Of a DNA stretch of 64,000 nt, positions 7,885 to 15,838 are shown piece after piece. The translations under genes and the position numbers were made by a program. Each line of letters begins with the position of its first letter. Position 1 is the stretch's first letter. The notes under the pieces are model-generated. The model saw only the letters and a list, made by a program, of their open reading frames with translations. It did no database searches and was not told the origin of the DNA. This DNA is from Micromonospora vinacea (lineage in GTDB: Bacteria > Actinomycetota > Actinomycetes > Mycobacteriales > Micromonosporaceae): the NCBI RefSeq assembly GCF_015751785.1, contig NZ_JADOTY010000001.1, positions 434,001 through 498,000 on the forward strand. The letters are read 5' to 3'.

Positions 7885-8687
7885 ACGTCCTCCGTCGTTC
7901 GATTGCGGGCCAGCCAACGAACCGCGAAGTCGACCGCCGCCCGCTGGCGCATCAACCTGCCGGTCCCGGTGCCGACCGGTGCGGTGCGTACCACCCCGGT
8001 GGCCTCCAGGTCCTCGCCCAACACGGCGAAGTCGTCCGCGTCGAGTCGTACGTCCTGCCACCACACCCATTCCCGGCCACCGTCGGCGGTACGCACGGCG
8101 GCACCGAGTCGCTCCCGGGGCGAGCCGGGGCAGCGGTACTCGGCCAGGTGCAGCGAGGTGCTCACCGAGCGGTCCACGCCGAGGAGCAACACGTCGGCGT
8201 CCAGGTCGTAGAGGCGCGCCAGCGGGGAGCCCTCGCCGAGCATGTCCGCCAGGGTGTGCCCTGCCACCACCTGTTCGGCGGCCGGCCCGAGCGCGGCGAA
8301 CGACACGTGCGGATGCGAGCTGCGCAGGGCGCCGGGCCAGCCACGGACCGTCTCGGCGAGCGCACCCATGAACCGGCTCGGCGTGACCGCCGGGTCGAAG
8401 CCCGGCATCTCCGAGCGGATCAGCGGCCACCAGCCCGCTGGCACCGGCGGGTTGCGCCACTGCGCGGGGTCGCTGTTGTCGGGCGTGTGGGTGGGCACGA
8501 CGATCGTGCCGTCCGGGCCGAGCGCGTCGCGCAGGGCGAGCACCATCGCGTGCGGGCCGCCGCTGACGAAGCCCAGGGGACGCAGCGCGGCGTGCACCAG
8601 CAGCGTCGAGCCGGGGCGTACGCCGAGCACGCGCAGCTGCGCGGCGACCGAGCGACGGCTGCCCGGCCCGCTGGCGTCCGTCGTCAC
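7881..8687 (-). CDS. AAC(3)-family aminoglycoside N-acetyltransferase-like protein
   Basis: Acetyl-CoA-dependent N-acetyltransferase of the antibiotic N-acetyltransferase (AAC(3)/YokD) fold, 268 residues. Family regions visible are LLVHAALRPLGFV near residue 30, TIVVPTHTPDN near residue 60 and RSSHPHVSFAALG, which contains the conserved His-x-His. GTG 8687 is chosen because GAGGA lies about 9 nt upstream. Known members acetylate the 3-amino group of the 2-deoxystreptamine ring, but many chromosomal homologues have no shown resistance role. Coupling to a SIS protein makes a metabolic amino-sugar substrate equally plausible. No aminoglycoside biosynthesis genes are nearby. Confidence 0.85.
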   Translation of the reverse strand: MTTDASGPGSRRSVAAQLRVLGVRPGSTLLVHAALRPLGFVSGGPHAMVLALRDALGPDGTIVVPTHTPDNSDPAQWRNPPVPAGWWPLIRSEMPGFDPAVTPSRFMGALAETVRGWPGALRSSHPHVSFAALGPAAEQVVAGHTLADMLGEGSPLARLYDLDADVLLLGVDRSVSTSLHLAEYRCPGSPRERLGAAVRTADGGREWVWWQDVRLDADDFAVLGEDLEATGVVRTAPVGTGTGRLMRQRAAVDFAVRWLARNRTTEDV

Positions 8688-8716
8688 GATGGCTTTTCCT
8701 CGCCGGCCCGCACGGT

Positions 8717-9547
8717 TCAGGCCGTTCCGCCGGCTCGGGCCAGGATCGCCTCGGCGAGCGGGGCCGGCGCGGCGTCCGGGATCCAGTGACTCACCCCGGG
8801 CAGCTGCACGAAGCGGTAGTCGCCGGTGACGTTCTCCGCGCACGCCTCGGCGGCGGTCCGGCCGATGGCGACGTCGCTGTCACTCCAGACGTACGTGGTG
8901 GGCACCGCGACCGGGCCGACGCCGGCCAGGTCGGCGCGGGACATCGCCCGATACCAGTTCAGCGCGGCCGTGAGCGCCCCCGGCTCCCGCATCGGGTCGG
9001 CGTACCGGTTCACCCGGGAGGTGTCGCCCACCCCGCCGAGCAGCTTGCGCAGCGCGGTGGCGTGCCACGCCAGCAGCACCTTCTCCGCCTTGTCCGGCTT
9101 GCGGAACAGCGCGATGTACGACGAGCGGGCCTTCTGTTGGGCGTCGGTGCTCAGGGCGTGCGCCATGGCCGCCGGATGCGGTACGGACACCGCGGTCAGC
9201 GTGCGCACCCGCTCGGGGTGCCGGGCGGCCACCGCCCAGGCCACGACAGCGCCCCAGTCGTGGCCGACCAGGTGGGCGGCGTCCAGCCCGAGCGCGTCGA
9301 GCACCGCCACCACGTCGGTGACGAGCTCGGGGATCCGGTAGTCGGCCACCGCCGTGGGCCGCGCCCCGGGTGAGTAACCGCGCTGGTCCAGCGCGTACGT
9401 GCGCAGCCCAGCGGCGTGCAGCGCCGGTACCACGTCGTCCCACTCGCCGCTGTGCTGCGGGAAGCCGTGCAGCAGCAGGACGGGTACGCCATCCGTCGGA
9501 CCGCCGACGGTCACCTCGAACGTGAAGCCTCGCGCGTCAACCCGCAT
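8717..9547 (-). CDS. Alpha/beta hydrolase, epoxide-hydrolase type
   Basis: A 276-residue alpha/beta hydrolase. The nucleophile elbow is GHDWGA with Asp97 in place of serine, and the oxyanion loop is HGFP (residues 27-30). Together these are characteristic of epoxide hydrolases and haloalkane dehalogenases. The third acid is likely in WSDSDVA and the base in GVSHWI near the C-terminus. A cap region with NWYRAM supplies a candidate tyrosine for epoxide activation. The start at 9547 gives a normal length; upstream in-frame sequence shows no coding bias. It lies 29 bp before the acetyltransferase gene in the same direction, so co-transcription is possible. Substrate unknown. Confidence 0.85.
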   Translation of the reverse strand: MRVDARGFTFEVTVGGPTDGVPVLLLHGFPQHSGEWDDVVPALHAAGLRTYALDQRGYSPGARPTAVADYRIPELVTDVVAVLDALGLDAAHLVGHDWGAVVAWAVAARHPERVRTLTAVSVPHPAAMAHALSTDAQQKARSSYIALFRKPDKAEKVLLAWHATALRKLLGGVGDTSRVNRYADPMREPGALTAALNWYRAMSRADLAGVGPVAVPTTYVWSDSDVAIGRTAAEACAENVTGDYRFVQLPGVSHWIPDAAPAPLAEAILARAGGTA

Positions 9548-9660
9548 GATCGGAAGCGTACCCAGCCGGCGGCGGGTCGGCCGCTCCCGCAGGTCAGGCG
9601 GATGCCCTGCTGGGCCCGCGACCCCGGTCGGTGTTAGCGTCAGCGAGACAACTTCATATC

Positions 9661-9743
<83 letters not shown>

Positions 9744-9761
9744 TCGGTCGACCTCCAGCCG

Positions 9762-9791
9762 CGCCGCAGTCCGGTGCCACCGGACGCGGCG
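9762..9791 (+). terminator. Hairpin after TPP aptamer, likely expression platform
   Basis: CGCCGC-A-GTCCGGTG pairs with CACCGGAC-GCGGCG, a 14-bp stem with one bulged A, between the aptamer and the transporter start codon. No uridine run follows, but actinobacterial terminators often lack one. Premature termination is the simplest role. The ribosome-binding site lies about 30 nt further on and is not inside the stem. Confidence 0.55.
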
Positions 9792-9833
9792 TGCGTCTTC
9801 TCCTGGTTCGCACTCACGAACTGGGAGCAACAC

Positions 9834-10427
9834 ATGACATCCACCACCGACACACACCGTTGGCGCACCATCGACATCGTGGTCGCCTCGGTGATCGCTG
9901 TCGCCTTCGGCGTCATCTTCTGGGCCTGGGGCCTGGTCTGGAGCGCCACCGAGGGCGCGTTCGCCTTCTTCCCGCCGGCGCAGACGCTGCTCTACGGCGT
10001 CTGGCTGATGCCGGCGGTGATCGGCGGGCTGGTCATCCGCAAGCCCGGCGCCGCGCTCTACTGCGAGACGGTGGCCGCGGTGCTGTCCGCGCTGCTGGGC
10101 AGCCAGTGGGCCGGCACGGTGATCCCGCAGGGCATCGTGCAGGGCATCGGCGCCGAGCTGGCCTTCGCCGCCTTCCGGTACCGGTCGTTCCGGCTGCCGA
10201 CCGCTGTGTTCGCCGGTGCGCTGACCGGTCTCAGCGCCGCGTTGTTCGACTTCTTCGTCTGGAACGTCGACTACGCGCTGACCGACTACCGCATCCCGTA
10301 CGCGCTGCTCACCATCGTCAGCGCCACCGTGATCGCCGGCGCCGGCGGCTGGCTGCTCACCAACGCCCTGGCCAACACCGGCGTCCTGGACCGCTTCCCC
10401 GCAGGCCGAAACCGAGCCCTGATCTAA
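9834..10427 (+). CDS. ykoE: ECF transporter substrate-binding (S) component, YkoE type
   Basis: Membrane-embedded substrate-binding subunit of an energy-coupling-factor importer, 197 residues with about six hydrophobic helices. It matches the YkoE family, which serves uptake of thiamine or its pyrimidine moiety HMP; LYGVWLMPAVIGGLVIRKPG and SALLGSQWAGTVIPQGI are typical regions. The start at 9834 is set by GGGAG 6 nt upstream; the frame is open further upstream only because it crosses the riboswitch. TPP-riboswitch control and the downstream ATPase and T-component support a thiamine-related substrate. Confidence 0.9.
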   Translation: MTSTTDTHRWRTIDIVVASVIAVAFGVIFWAWGLVWSATEGAFAFFPPAQTLLYGVWLMPAVIGGLVIRKPGAALYCETVAAVLSALLGSQWAGTVIPQGIVQGIGAELAFAAFRYRSFRLPTAVFAGALTGLSAALFDFFVWNVDYALTDYRIPYALLTIVSATVIAGAGGWLLTNALANTGVLDRFPAGRNRALI

Positions 10428-10442
10428 CCCCCACCCACTCGC

Positions 10443-10503
10443 GTCGATCATGAGGTTGACGGGCGGATGGATCTTCATAACCGCCGTCAACCTCATGATC
10501 GAC
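10443..10503. repeat. Long inverted repeat, family A copy 1
   Basis: Perfect 20-nt arms, GTCGATCATGAGGTTGACGG at 10443-10462 and its complement at 10484-10503, around a 21-nt loop. It lies 15 bp downstream of ykoE and before the ATPase gene, and is followed directly by a G-rich tract (10511-10565). A related element with the core TCGATCATGRRGTTG occurs at 16961-17033. It may act as a terminator or attenuator between the transporter genes. Confidence 0.85.
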
Positions 10504-10510
10504 CGTGCAG

Positions 10511-10565
10511 GGTTAGGCGGGGCGCGCGGTTGGGTGGGAGGGGGGTGGGTCGGTGGGCGGGGTTT
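10511..10565 (+). repeat. G-rich tract upstream of ATPase gene
   Basis: The plus strand carries repeated runs of three to six G separated by one to three other bases (for example TGGGTGGGAGGGGGGTGGGT). Such sequences can form G-quadruplexes. The start codon of the ATPase gene (10553) lies inside the tract, so a folded structure would cover the translation start. Confidence 0.5.
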
Positions 10566-11983
10566 TGCTGCGGGGGTTCGGGTGGCGGCACGCTGGGCGG
10601 CGCGCCTGGGCCGTTCGCGGGGTTGACCTGCGGGTTGAGGCTGGGGAGCGGGTTCTGCTTCTCGGACCGTCCGGGGCCGGTAAGAGCACACTGCTCAGCG
10701 CGCTGGCCGGGCTGCTCCCCGAGGACTCCGGCGAGCAGGAGGGCACCGTCGAGATCGACGGGCTCGACCCGCGCAAGGGGCGGGAACGGGTCGGCATCGT
10801 CTTCCAGGACCCGGAGACCCAACTGGTGATGGCGCGCTGCGGCGACGACGTCGCGTTCGGGCTGGAGAACCGGGGCGTGCCGGCCGACGAGATCTGGCCC
10901 CGGGTGGACGAGGCGCTGCACCGGGTCGGCTTCCCGTACCCCCGGGACCGCCACACGGCGGCGCTCTCCGGCGGCGAGCAGCAACGCCTCGCCCTGGCCG
11001 GCGCGCTGGCCCTGCGCCCCGCCCTGCTGCTGCTCGACGAGCCGACCGCCAACCTGGACCCGGCCGGGGCCGACCTGGTCCGGCGCGCGGTGGCAGGCGC
11101 ACTGGACGCCGACACCACGCTGATCCTGGTCGAGCACCGGGTCGCCGAGGCGCTGCCGCTTGTCGACCGGGTGGTCGTCCTGGAACCGGGTGGCGGCGTC
11201 CGCGCGGACGGCACACCCGAGGCGGTCTTCGCCACCCACGGCGCCGCCCTGGCCGCCGAGGGCGTCTGGGTGCCCGGTCACCCCATCGCGCCCCGGGCGG
11301 CCACCGCCGGGCCCGGGGAGCTGTTGCTCACCGCCGACCGGCTCGGCCTGCCGCCCCGGCTGGGCTCCACCGACCTGGCGGTACGCGCCGGTGAGGCACT
11401 CGCCGTACGCGGACCCAACGGTGCCGGCAAGTCCACCCTGGCGTTGCTGCTCGGCGGCCTGCTCCGGCCGGGCAGAGGGCGGGTCACCGCGTCCGCCGAG
11501 TTGGCCGGCCGGGACCACCGCACTCCCCCGCACCGGTGGCGGGCCCCCGCGCTGGCCCGACGGATCGGGTCGGTCTTCCAGGATCCGGAGCACCAGTTCG
11601 TCACCAGCACGGTCTTCGACGAGTTGGCGCTCGGCCCACGCCGCACCGGTCAACCCGAGGCGGTCGTCAAGGAAACCGTGGCCGGGCTGCTGGAACGGCT
11701 GCGACTGGCCCGGCTCGCCGCCGCCAACCCGTACACCCTCTCCGGTGGCGAGGCGCGGCGGCTGAGCGTCGCGACGGCACTGGCCACCGCGCCACGCCTG
11801 TTGATCTGCGACGAACCCACCTTCGGCCAGGACCGGCGGACCTGGCGGGAGCTGGTCGACCTCTTCGCCGACCTGCGCGACGCCGGCCACGGCGTGGTCA
11901 CCGTCACCCACGACGCGGACTTCGTGGCCGCGCTCGCCGACCGCACCGTCACCCTGCGACGCGCCCCGGACGACGGCCGATGA
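10553..11983 (+). CDS. ykoD: ECF transporter duplicated ATPase (YkoD/CbiO-CbiO fusion)
   Basis: Two complete ABC ATPase domains in one 476-residue chain, as in YkoD. Domain 1 has Walker A GPSGAGKST near residue 42, signature LSGGEQQR near 141 and Walker B LLLLDEPTANLD. Domain 2 has Walker A GPNGAGKST near residue 290, signature LSGGEARR and Walker B LLICDEPTFGQD. It drives the YkoE/YkoC complex. The start is within a G-rich tract with no clear ribosome-binding site, so the first residues are uncertain. The stop overlaps the T-component ATG by 4 bp (ATGA). A long inverted repeat separates it from ykoE. Confidence 0.9.
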   Translation: MGGVLLRGFGWRHAGRRAWAVRGVDLRVEAGERVLLLGPSGAGKSTLLSALAGLLPEDSGEQEGTVEIDGLDPRKGRERVGIVFQDPETQLVMARCGDDVAFGLENRGVPADEIWPRVDEALHRVGFPYPRDRHTAALSGGEQQRLALAGALALRPALLLLDEPTANLDPAGADLVRRAVAGALDADTTLILVEHRVAEALPLVDRVVVLEPGGGVRADGTPEAVFATHGAALAAEGVWVPGHPIAPRAATAGPGELLLTADRLGLPPRLGSTDLAVRAGEALAVRGPNGAGKSTLALLLGGLLRPGRGRVTASAELAGRDHRTPPHRWRAPALARRIGSVFQDPEHQFVTSTVFDELALGPRRTGQPEAVVKETVAGLLERLRLARLAAANPYTLSGGEARRLSVATALATAPRLLICDEPTFGQDRRTWRELVDLFADLRDAGHGVVTVTHDADFVAALADRTVTLRRAPDDGR

Positions 11984-12780
11984 TCAGTATCGAGCCGGTC
12001 GCCGCGCCGGACGCGCCGTTGGCCCGCCGCAACCCGGTGGCGAAGGTCGCCGCCGCACTGGTCTTCTCGTTCACCCTGCTGGCGACCCTGGACCCGGTGG
12101 CTCCGGCGATCGCCATCGCCCTCGAGCTGGCCGTCCTGCCGCTGTTCGGCATCCGCTACCGGGTGCTTGCCCGTCGGGCCTGGCCACTGCTGCTCAGTGC
12201 CGCCGGCATCCTGGTCACCCTGGTCCTGTTCGCGGCCGACCGGTCCGGCCGGGTCCTGCTCGACGCGGGGCCGGTGCTGGTGAGCACCGGAGTGCTGCTC
12301 ACCGCGCTCGGCCTGGTGCTGCGGGTGTTCGCGGTGGCACTGCCCGGTGTGATCGTCTTCGCGACCACCGACCCCACCGACCTGGCCGACGCGTTGATCC
12401 AGAACGCGAAGGCGCCGGCCCGGTTCGCCATCGGGGCGCTGGCGGCGTTCCGGCTGGTGCCGCTGCTCGGTCAGGAGTGGCAGATGATCAGCATGGCTCG
12501 GCGCGCCCGGGGCGTCGACGCGGGACGCAATCCGGTGGCGAAACTGCGGCTCTTCGCCTCCACCGCGTTCGCGCTGCTGGTGGGGGCGATCCGTCGAGGC
12601 ACCCGGTTGGCGGTGGCGATGGACGCGCGGGGCTTCGACGCCGGCACACCTCGTACCGTCGCCCGCCACCAGCACTTCACAGGCGCCGACGCGCTCCTCA
12701 TCGCCGGGGCCGTCGTGCTGGCCGCAGCCGCCCTCACCACGAGCGTCGCCCTGGGCACCTTCCGCCCCCTGATCAGCTGA
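11980..12780 (+). CDS. ykoC: ECF transporter transmembrane (T) component, YkoC/EcfT type
   Basis: Membrane scaffold that couples the ATPases to the S-component. The 266-residue protein has several membrane helices and the two cytoplasmic Ala-Arg-Gly coupling motifs of EcfT proteins, in MARRARGVD and AMDARGFD. It starts within the stop of the ATPase gene, giving strict co-translation. It is the last gene of the riboswitch-controlled unit and is followed by two long inverted repeats. Confidence 0.9.
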   Translation: MISIEPVAAPDAPLARRNPVAKVAAALVFSFTLLATLDPVAPAIAIALELAVLPLFGIRYRVLARRAWPLLLSAAGILVTLVLFAADRSGRVLLDAGPVLVSTGVLLTALGLVLRVFAVALPGVIVFATTDPTDLADALIQNAKAPARFAIGALAAFRLVPLLGQEWQMISMARRARGVDAGRNPVAKLRLFASTAFALLVGAIRRGTRLAVAMDARGFDAGTPRTVARHQHFTGADALLIAGAVVLAAAALTTSVALGTFRPLIS

Positions 12781-12873
12781 GTCCGCCCCGCCGGCCGCCC
12801 GCTGCCCGCCGCTCGCCTGCTGCCCGCCGCCGCCCGCCGCCCGCTGCCCGCCGCCCGCCGCAAAGATCCGCAC

Positions 12874-12929
12874 AACATCAGGGATGTAGTGGCCTCGTTG
12901 GCGCCTGAGGCCACTACATCCCTGATGTT
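12874..12929. repeat. Long perfect inverted repeat, family B copy 1
   Basis: Perfect 23-nt arms (12874-12896 and 12907-12929) around a 10-nt loop. The arm core is GATGTAGTGGCCTC. The same core forms the hairpin at 15757-15798. It sits between convergent genes, downstream of ykoC, and probably ends transcription from one or both sides. Confidence 0.9.
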
Positions 12930-12964
12930 GCTGTCACCGCCTCGCGCCCACGCGCCGCCCTCGC

Positions 12965-13034
12965 CGATCTTGCGGTTTCTGTCGTTGATTCATCCCGTTA
13001 TGCCGGTGATGCGGCGACAGAAAGTGCAAGATCG
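12965..13034. repeat. Long inverted repeat, family D
   Basis: Arm 1 CGATCTTGC-GG-TTTCTGTCG (12965-12984) pairs with CGACAGAAA-GT-GCAAGATCG (13015-13034), with a two-base internal mismatch and a 30-nt loop. A G-rich tract follows at once. It is the second structured element in the same convergent intergenic gap. Confidence 0.8.
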
Positions 13035-13086
13035 CGGGGCGGGGCGGGGCTGGGCTGGGCCCGGCCGGGTGGGTGGGGTGGCTCTG

Positions 13087-13494
13087 TCAGCTGCGGCGGA
13101 AGGCGTAGCGGCGGGCCTGGCCGGCTTGCTGACTGCGGCCGCCGCCGGAGCGGTTGCCGCCACCCTGCGGCGGGCCGGCCGTCGGTGCCGATGGTCGCGC
13201 TGTCGTCTTCGGCAGATCGTCCACCGTCGGCGCGTCGACCGCTGCCGGCACGTCGACCGGCAGCGCCACCTCGTCCAGGACGGCCGCTGGCAGTGCCGGC
13301 TCGGCGAGCACCGCCAGCAGCGCTGGCTCGGCCAGCGTTCCCGGTTCCACAAGCACCGCCGGCAGGGCCGGTTCGACAGCGAGGTCGAGGGCCGGAAGGG
13401 CGGGTGGGATCGGGCCGTGGCCGGCCGTCGGGTCGACGCCGAGCGGCGTCGCTCTCGGGGTACGGGTCTTCTTCGGGTTACGCCTGGCAGGCAT
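13087..13494 (-). CDS. Hypothetical Ala/Pro/Leu-rich basic-ended protein
   Basis: I do not recognise a family. The 135-residue product starts [19 protein letters not shown], a highly basic N-terminus. It continues with imperfect repeats of the type [17 protein letters not shown] (roughly residues 30-80) and ends in a Gly/Arg/Gln-rich basic tail. No signal peptide or membrane span is seen. The start at 13494 is fixed by AAGGAGG 5 nt upstream; frames extending further lack bias. Low complexity and charge segregation suggest a disordered protein, perhaps binding nucleic acid, but this is inference. Confidence 0.65.
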   Translation of the reverse strand: MPARRNPKKTRTPRATPLGVDPTAGHGPIPPALPALDLAVEPALPAVLVEPGTLAEPALLAVLAEPALPAAVLDEVALPVDVPAAVDAPTVDDLPKTTARPSAPTAGPPQGGGNRSGGGRSQQAGQARRYAFRRS

Positions 13495-13785
13495 CCGGGC
13501 CTCCTTCAATGCCGACCGGCACGGCCGGTCCCGCGCTGCGGCGGTCGGTCGGATCGGCTGGTGACCGTCGTTGCGCGACGGTCGAGTGGGGAAGGGACTG
13601 CTCACCGGGGGTCGGGCACTGCCAGCGCCGCCGAACGGCGGGGAGGGAATGCGGGACGCCCGGGAGCGCACGGACCGCGACGCGGGACGGCGGGCCGGCT
13701 CAAAAGTGGGGCGTCAGTTACGCATGTCCGTACCGTAGCCACCGCCCGACCGGCGCGCATCCGTTTTTACTGGCACGATCGGCAC

Positions 13786-14082
13786 ATGCTGATCGCGTTC
13801 TCGATCACCCCGCTCGGCGGTGACGACTCCGTGGGTGACCTGGTCGCCGAGGCGGTGCGGGTGGTCCGTGCGTCCGGCCTGCCCAACCGGACCGATGCCA
13901 TGTTCACCACCGTCGAGGGTGAGTGGGACGAGGTGATGGCGGTGGTGAAGCAGGCAGTCGACGTGGTCGCCGCGCGGGCGCCCCGGGTGAGTGTGGTGCT
14001 CAAGGCCGACGTCCGGCCCGGGGTCACCGACGCGCTGACCGGGAAGATCGCCCGAATCGAAGCCCGTCTCGCCGAAGGCTGA
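13786..14082 (+). CDS. MTH1187/YkoF-family thiamine-binding protein
   Basis: A 98-residue protein of the thiamine-binding (MTH1187) ferredoxin-like family. It starts [20 protein letters not shown] and continues with the family region [20 protein letters not shown]. Members bind thiamine or its pyrimidine moiety in the cytoplasm. In Bacillus YkoF sits with ykoEDC; here the gene lies 1 kb from the ykoEDC-like operon and on the same strand, but outside it and without its own riboswitch. It therefore probably belongs to the same uptake route. A weak -10 (CACGAT) ends 6 nt before the ATG. Confidence 0.8.
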   Translation: MLIAFSITPLGGDDSVGDLVAEAVRVVRASGLPNRTDAMFTTVEGEWDEVMAVVKQAVDVVAARAPRVSVVLKADVRPGVTDALTGKIARIEARLAEG

Positions 14083-14271
14083 CGGGCGCGGCGCGGGATG
14101 ACGACACGTTTCCCTGCGCGGCGCTCACCGACCATTGCCGACGGCCCGGGCCGCCAGCGGCAACGTCCACATCACGTGCAGTAACGGGACGCCCGTCACT
14201 GGTCCGTATCGGGTCACATCACGGTAAGTTTCCAAACGCTGATAGTGGTGTGACGAGAGGTGGCGGCACGA

Positions 14272-15714
14272 ATGGCTGATCAGGCGAGGGCACAAATCGG
14301 TGTGACCGGGCTGGCGGTGATGGGTCGCAACGTGGCCCGCAACCTGGCCCGCAACGGCTTCACGGTGGCAGTGCACAACCGCTCGCCGGAGCGCACCCGC
14401 AGCCTGGTCGCCGAGCACGGCGACGAGGGCACGTTCGTGCCGGGCGAGACGATGGCCGACTTCGTGGCGTCACTGGAACGCCCCCGCGCGGTCATCGTCA
14501 TGGTCAAGGCCGGCGCGCCCACCGACGCGGTGATCGACGAGTTGGTGCCGCTGCTCGACGAGGGCGACATCATCGTCGACTGTGGCAACGCCCACTTCGC
14601 CGACACCCGCCGCCGCGAGGAGGCGCTGCGGGCGCAGGGGCTGCACTTCAGTGGCACCGGCGTCTCCGGTGGCGAGGAGGGCGCGCTGCGCGGGCCGAGC
14701 ATCATGCCGGGCGGTTCCGCCGAGTCGTACGCGAAGCTCGGGCCGATGTTCGAGAAGATCGCCGCCCAGGTGGACGGCGTGCCGTGCTGCATGCACGTCG
14801 GGCCCGACGGCGCCGGGCACTTCGTCAAGATGGTGCACAACGGCATCGAGTACGCCGACATGCAGCTCATCGCCGAGGCGTACGACCTGCTCCGGGCGGG
14901 CCTGGACGCGACGCCGGCCGAGATCGCGGAGATCTTCCGGGAGTGGAACAACGGCGAGCTGGAGTCGTTCCTCATCGAGATCACCGCCGACGTGCTCGCG
15001 CACACCGACGCGGCGACGGGCCGGTCGTTCGTGGACATCGTGCAGGACCGGGCCGAGCAGAAGGGCACCGGTCGGTGGACAGTGCAGAGCGCCCTGGACC
15101 TGGGCATTCCGATCACCGGGATCGCCGAGGCGACCTTCGCCCGCTCGCTCTCGGGGCACGTCGACCAGCGTGAGGCGGCCCGCCGGGCGTTCCCCGACGC
15201 GGGTGAGAAGTGGCAGGTCAGCGACCGGGACACGTTCGTCGAGGACGTCCGCCGGGCGCTGCTCGCCTCCAAGATCGTCGCGTACGCGCAGGGCTTCGAC
15301 CACATCCGTGCGGGCAGCCAGGAATACAACTGGGACATCGACCTGGGTGGCACCGCGACGATCTGGCGGGGTGGCTGCATCATCCGGGCCCGCTTCCTCA
15401 ACCGGATCCGTGAGGCGTACGACGAGCAGCCGGACCTGCCGACGCTGCTGGTGGCCCCGTACTTCGCGGAGGCGGTCAGCGCTGGCGTGCCGAGCTGGCG
15501 GCGGGTGGTGGCCGACGCGACCCGGGCCGGTGTGCCGACGCCCGCGTTCTCGTCGTCGCTGGCGTACTTCGACGCGTTGCGCGCGGAGCGGCTGCCCGCC
15601 GCGCTGATCCAGGGTCTGCGGGACAACTTCGGCGCGCACACCTACCAGCGGGTGGACCGCGAAGGTTCGTTCCACACCACCTGGGCCGCCGACCGCACCG
15701 AGTCCCCGGCGTAG
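14272..15714 (+). CDS. gnd: 6-phosphogluconate dehydrogenase, decarboxylating
   Basis: Oxidative pentose phosphate enzyme converting 6-phosphogluconate and NADP to ribulose 5-phosphate, CO2 and NADPH. At about 480 residues it is the long (homodimeric) form. Visible motifs are the Rossmann loop GLAVMGRNVARNLARNGF, the substrate segment GVSGGEEGALRGPSIMPGG, the catalytic-lysine region KMVHNGIEYADMQLIAE and GGTATIWRGGCIIRARFL near the C-terminus. The ATG at 14272 is preferred; a GTG 12 nt upstream is possible. The gene stands alone and ends before a family B inverted repeat. Confidence 0.95.
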   Translation: MADQARAQIGVTGLAVMGRNVARNLARNGFTVAVHNRSPERTRSLVAEHGDEGTFVPGETMADFVASLERPRAVIVMVKAGAPTDAVIDELVPLLDEGDIIVDCGNAHFADTRRREEALRAQGLHFSGTGVSGGEEGALRGPSIMPGGSAESYAKLGPMFEKIAAQVDGVPCCMHVGPDGAGHFVKMVHNGIEYADMQLIAEAYDLLRAGLDATPAEIAEIFREWNNGELESFLIEITADVLAHTDAATGRSFVDIVQDRAEQKGTGRWTVQSALDLGIPITGIAEATFARSLSGHVDQREAARRAFPDAGEKWQVSDRDTFVEDVRRALLASKIVAYAQGFDHIRAGSQEYNWDIDLGGTATIWRGGCIIRARFLNRIREAYDEQPDLPTLLVAPYFAEAVSAGVPSWRRVVADATRAGVPTPAFSSSLAYFDALRAERLPAALIQGLRDNFGAHTYQRVDREGSFHTTWAADRTESPA

Positions 15715-15756
15715 CCGGGGCGGCGCCCTGCGCGCCACCGTGATCGTGCTCGATCC

Positions 15757-15798
15757 TTGATGTAGTGGTCTCCCCCGGTGGGGAGGCCACTACATCAA
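15757..15798. repeat. Inverted repeat, family B copy 2
   Basis: Arms of 19 nt (15757-15775 and 15780-15798) with one G-T mismatch. The core TTGATGTAGTGG is shared with the element at 12874-12929. It lies between convergent gnd and the pirin gene and is the only terminator-like structure there. Confidence 0.85.
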
Positions 15799-15838
15799 TG
15801 TTCGGGCGAGATCATGGGGAGGGCCGCGCGGGGGACGG

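Larger units (their letters stand above)
12781..13086. other. Intergenic region rich in structure, 306 bp
   Basis: This gap between convergent genes holds no gene. It begins with a low-complexity block of CCGCC/CTGCC repeats (12785-12860). Two inverted repeats follow (12874-12929 and 12965-13034), and then a G-rich tract (13035-13080). It is one of the most structured non-coding stretches in the window. Confidence 0.7.

Noticed and set aside
7881..8687. Calling the AAC(3)-like gene a confirmed aminoglycoside resistance gene
   Set aside because: Family membership alone does not show the substrate, and no aminoglycoside pathway genes are present in the window.
12785..12860. CCGCC/CTGCC low-complexity block as a CRISPR-like or minisatellite array
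   Set aside because: The units are not of constant length and there are no spacers; it is simple-sequence DNA.
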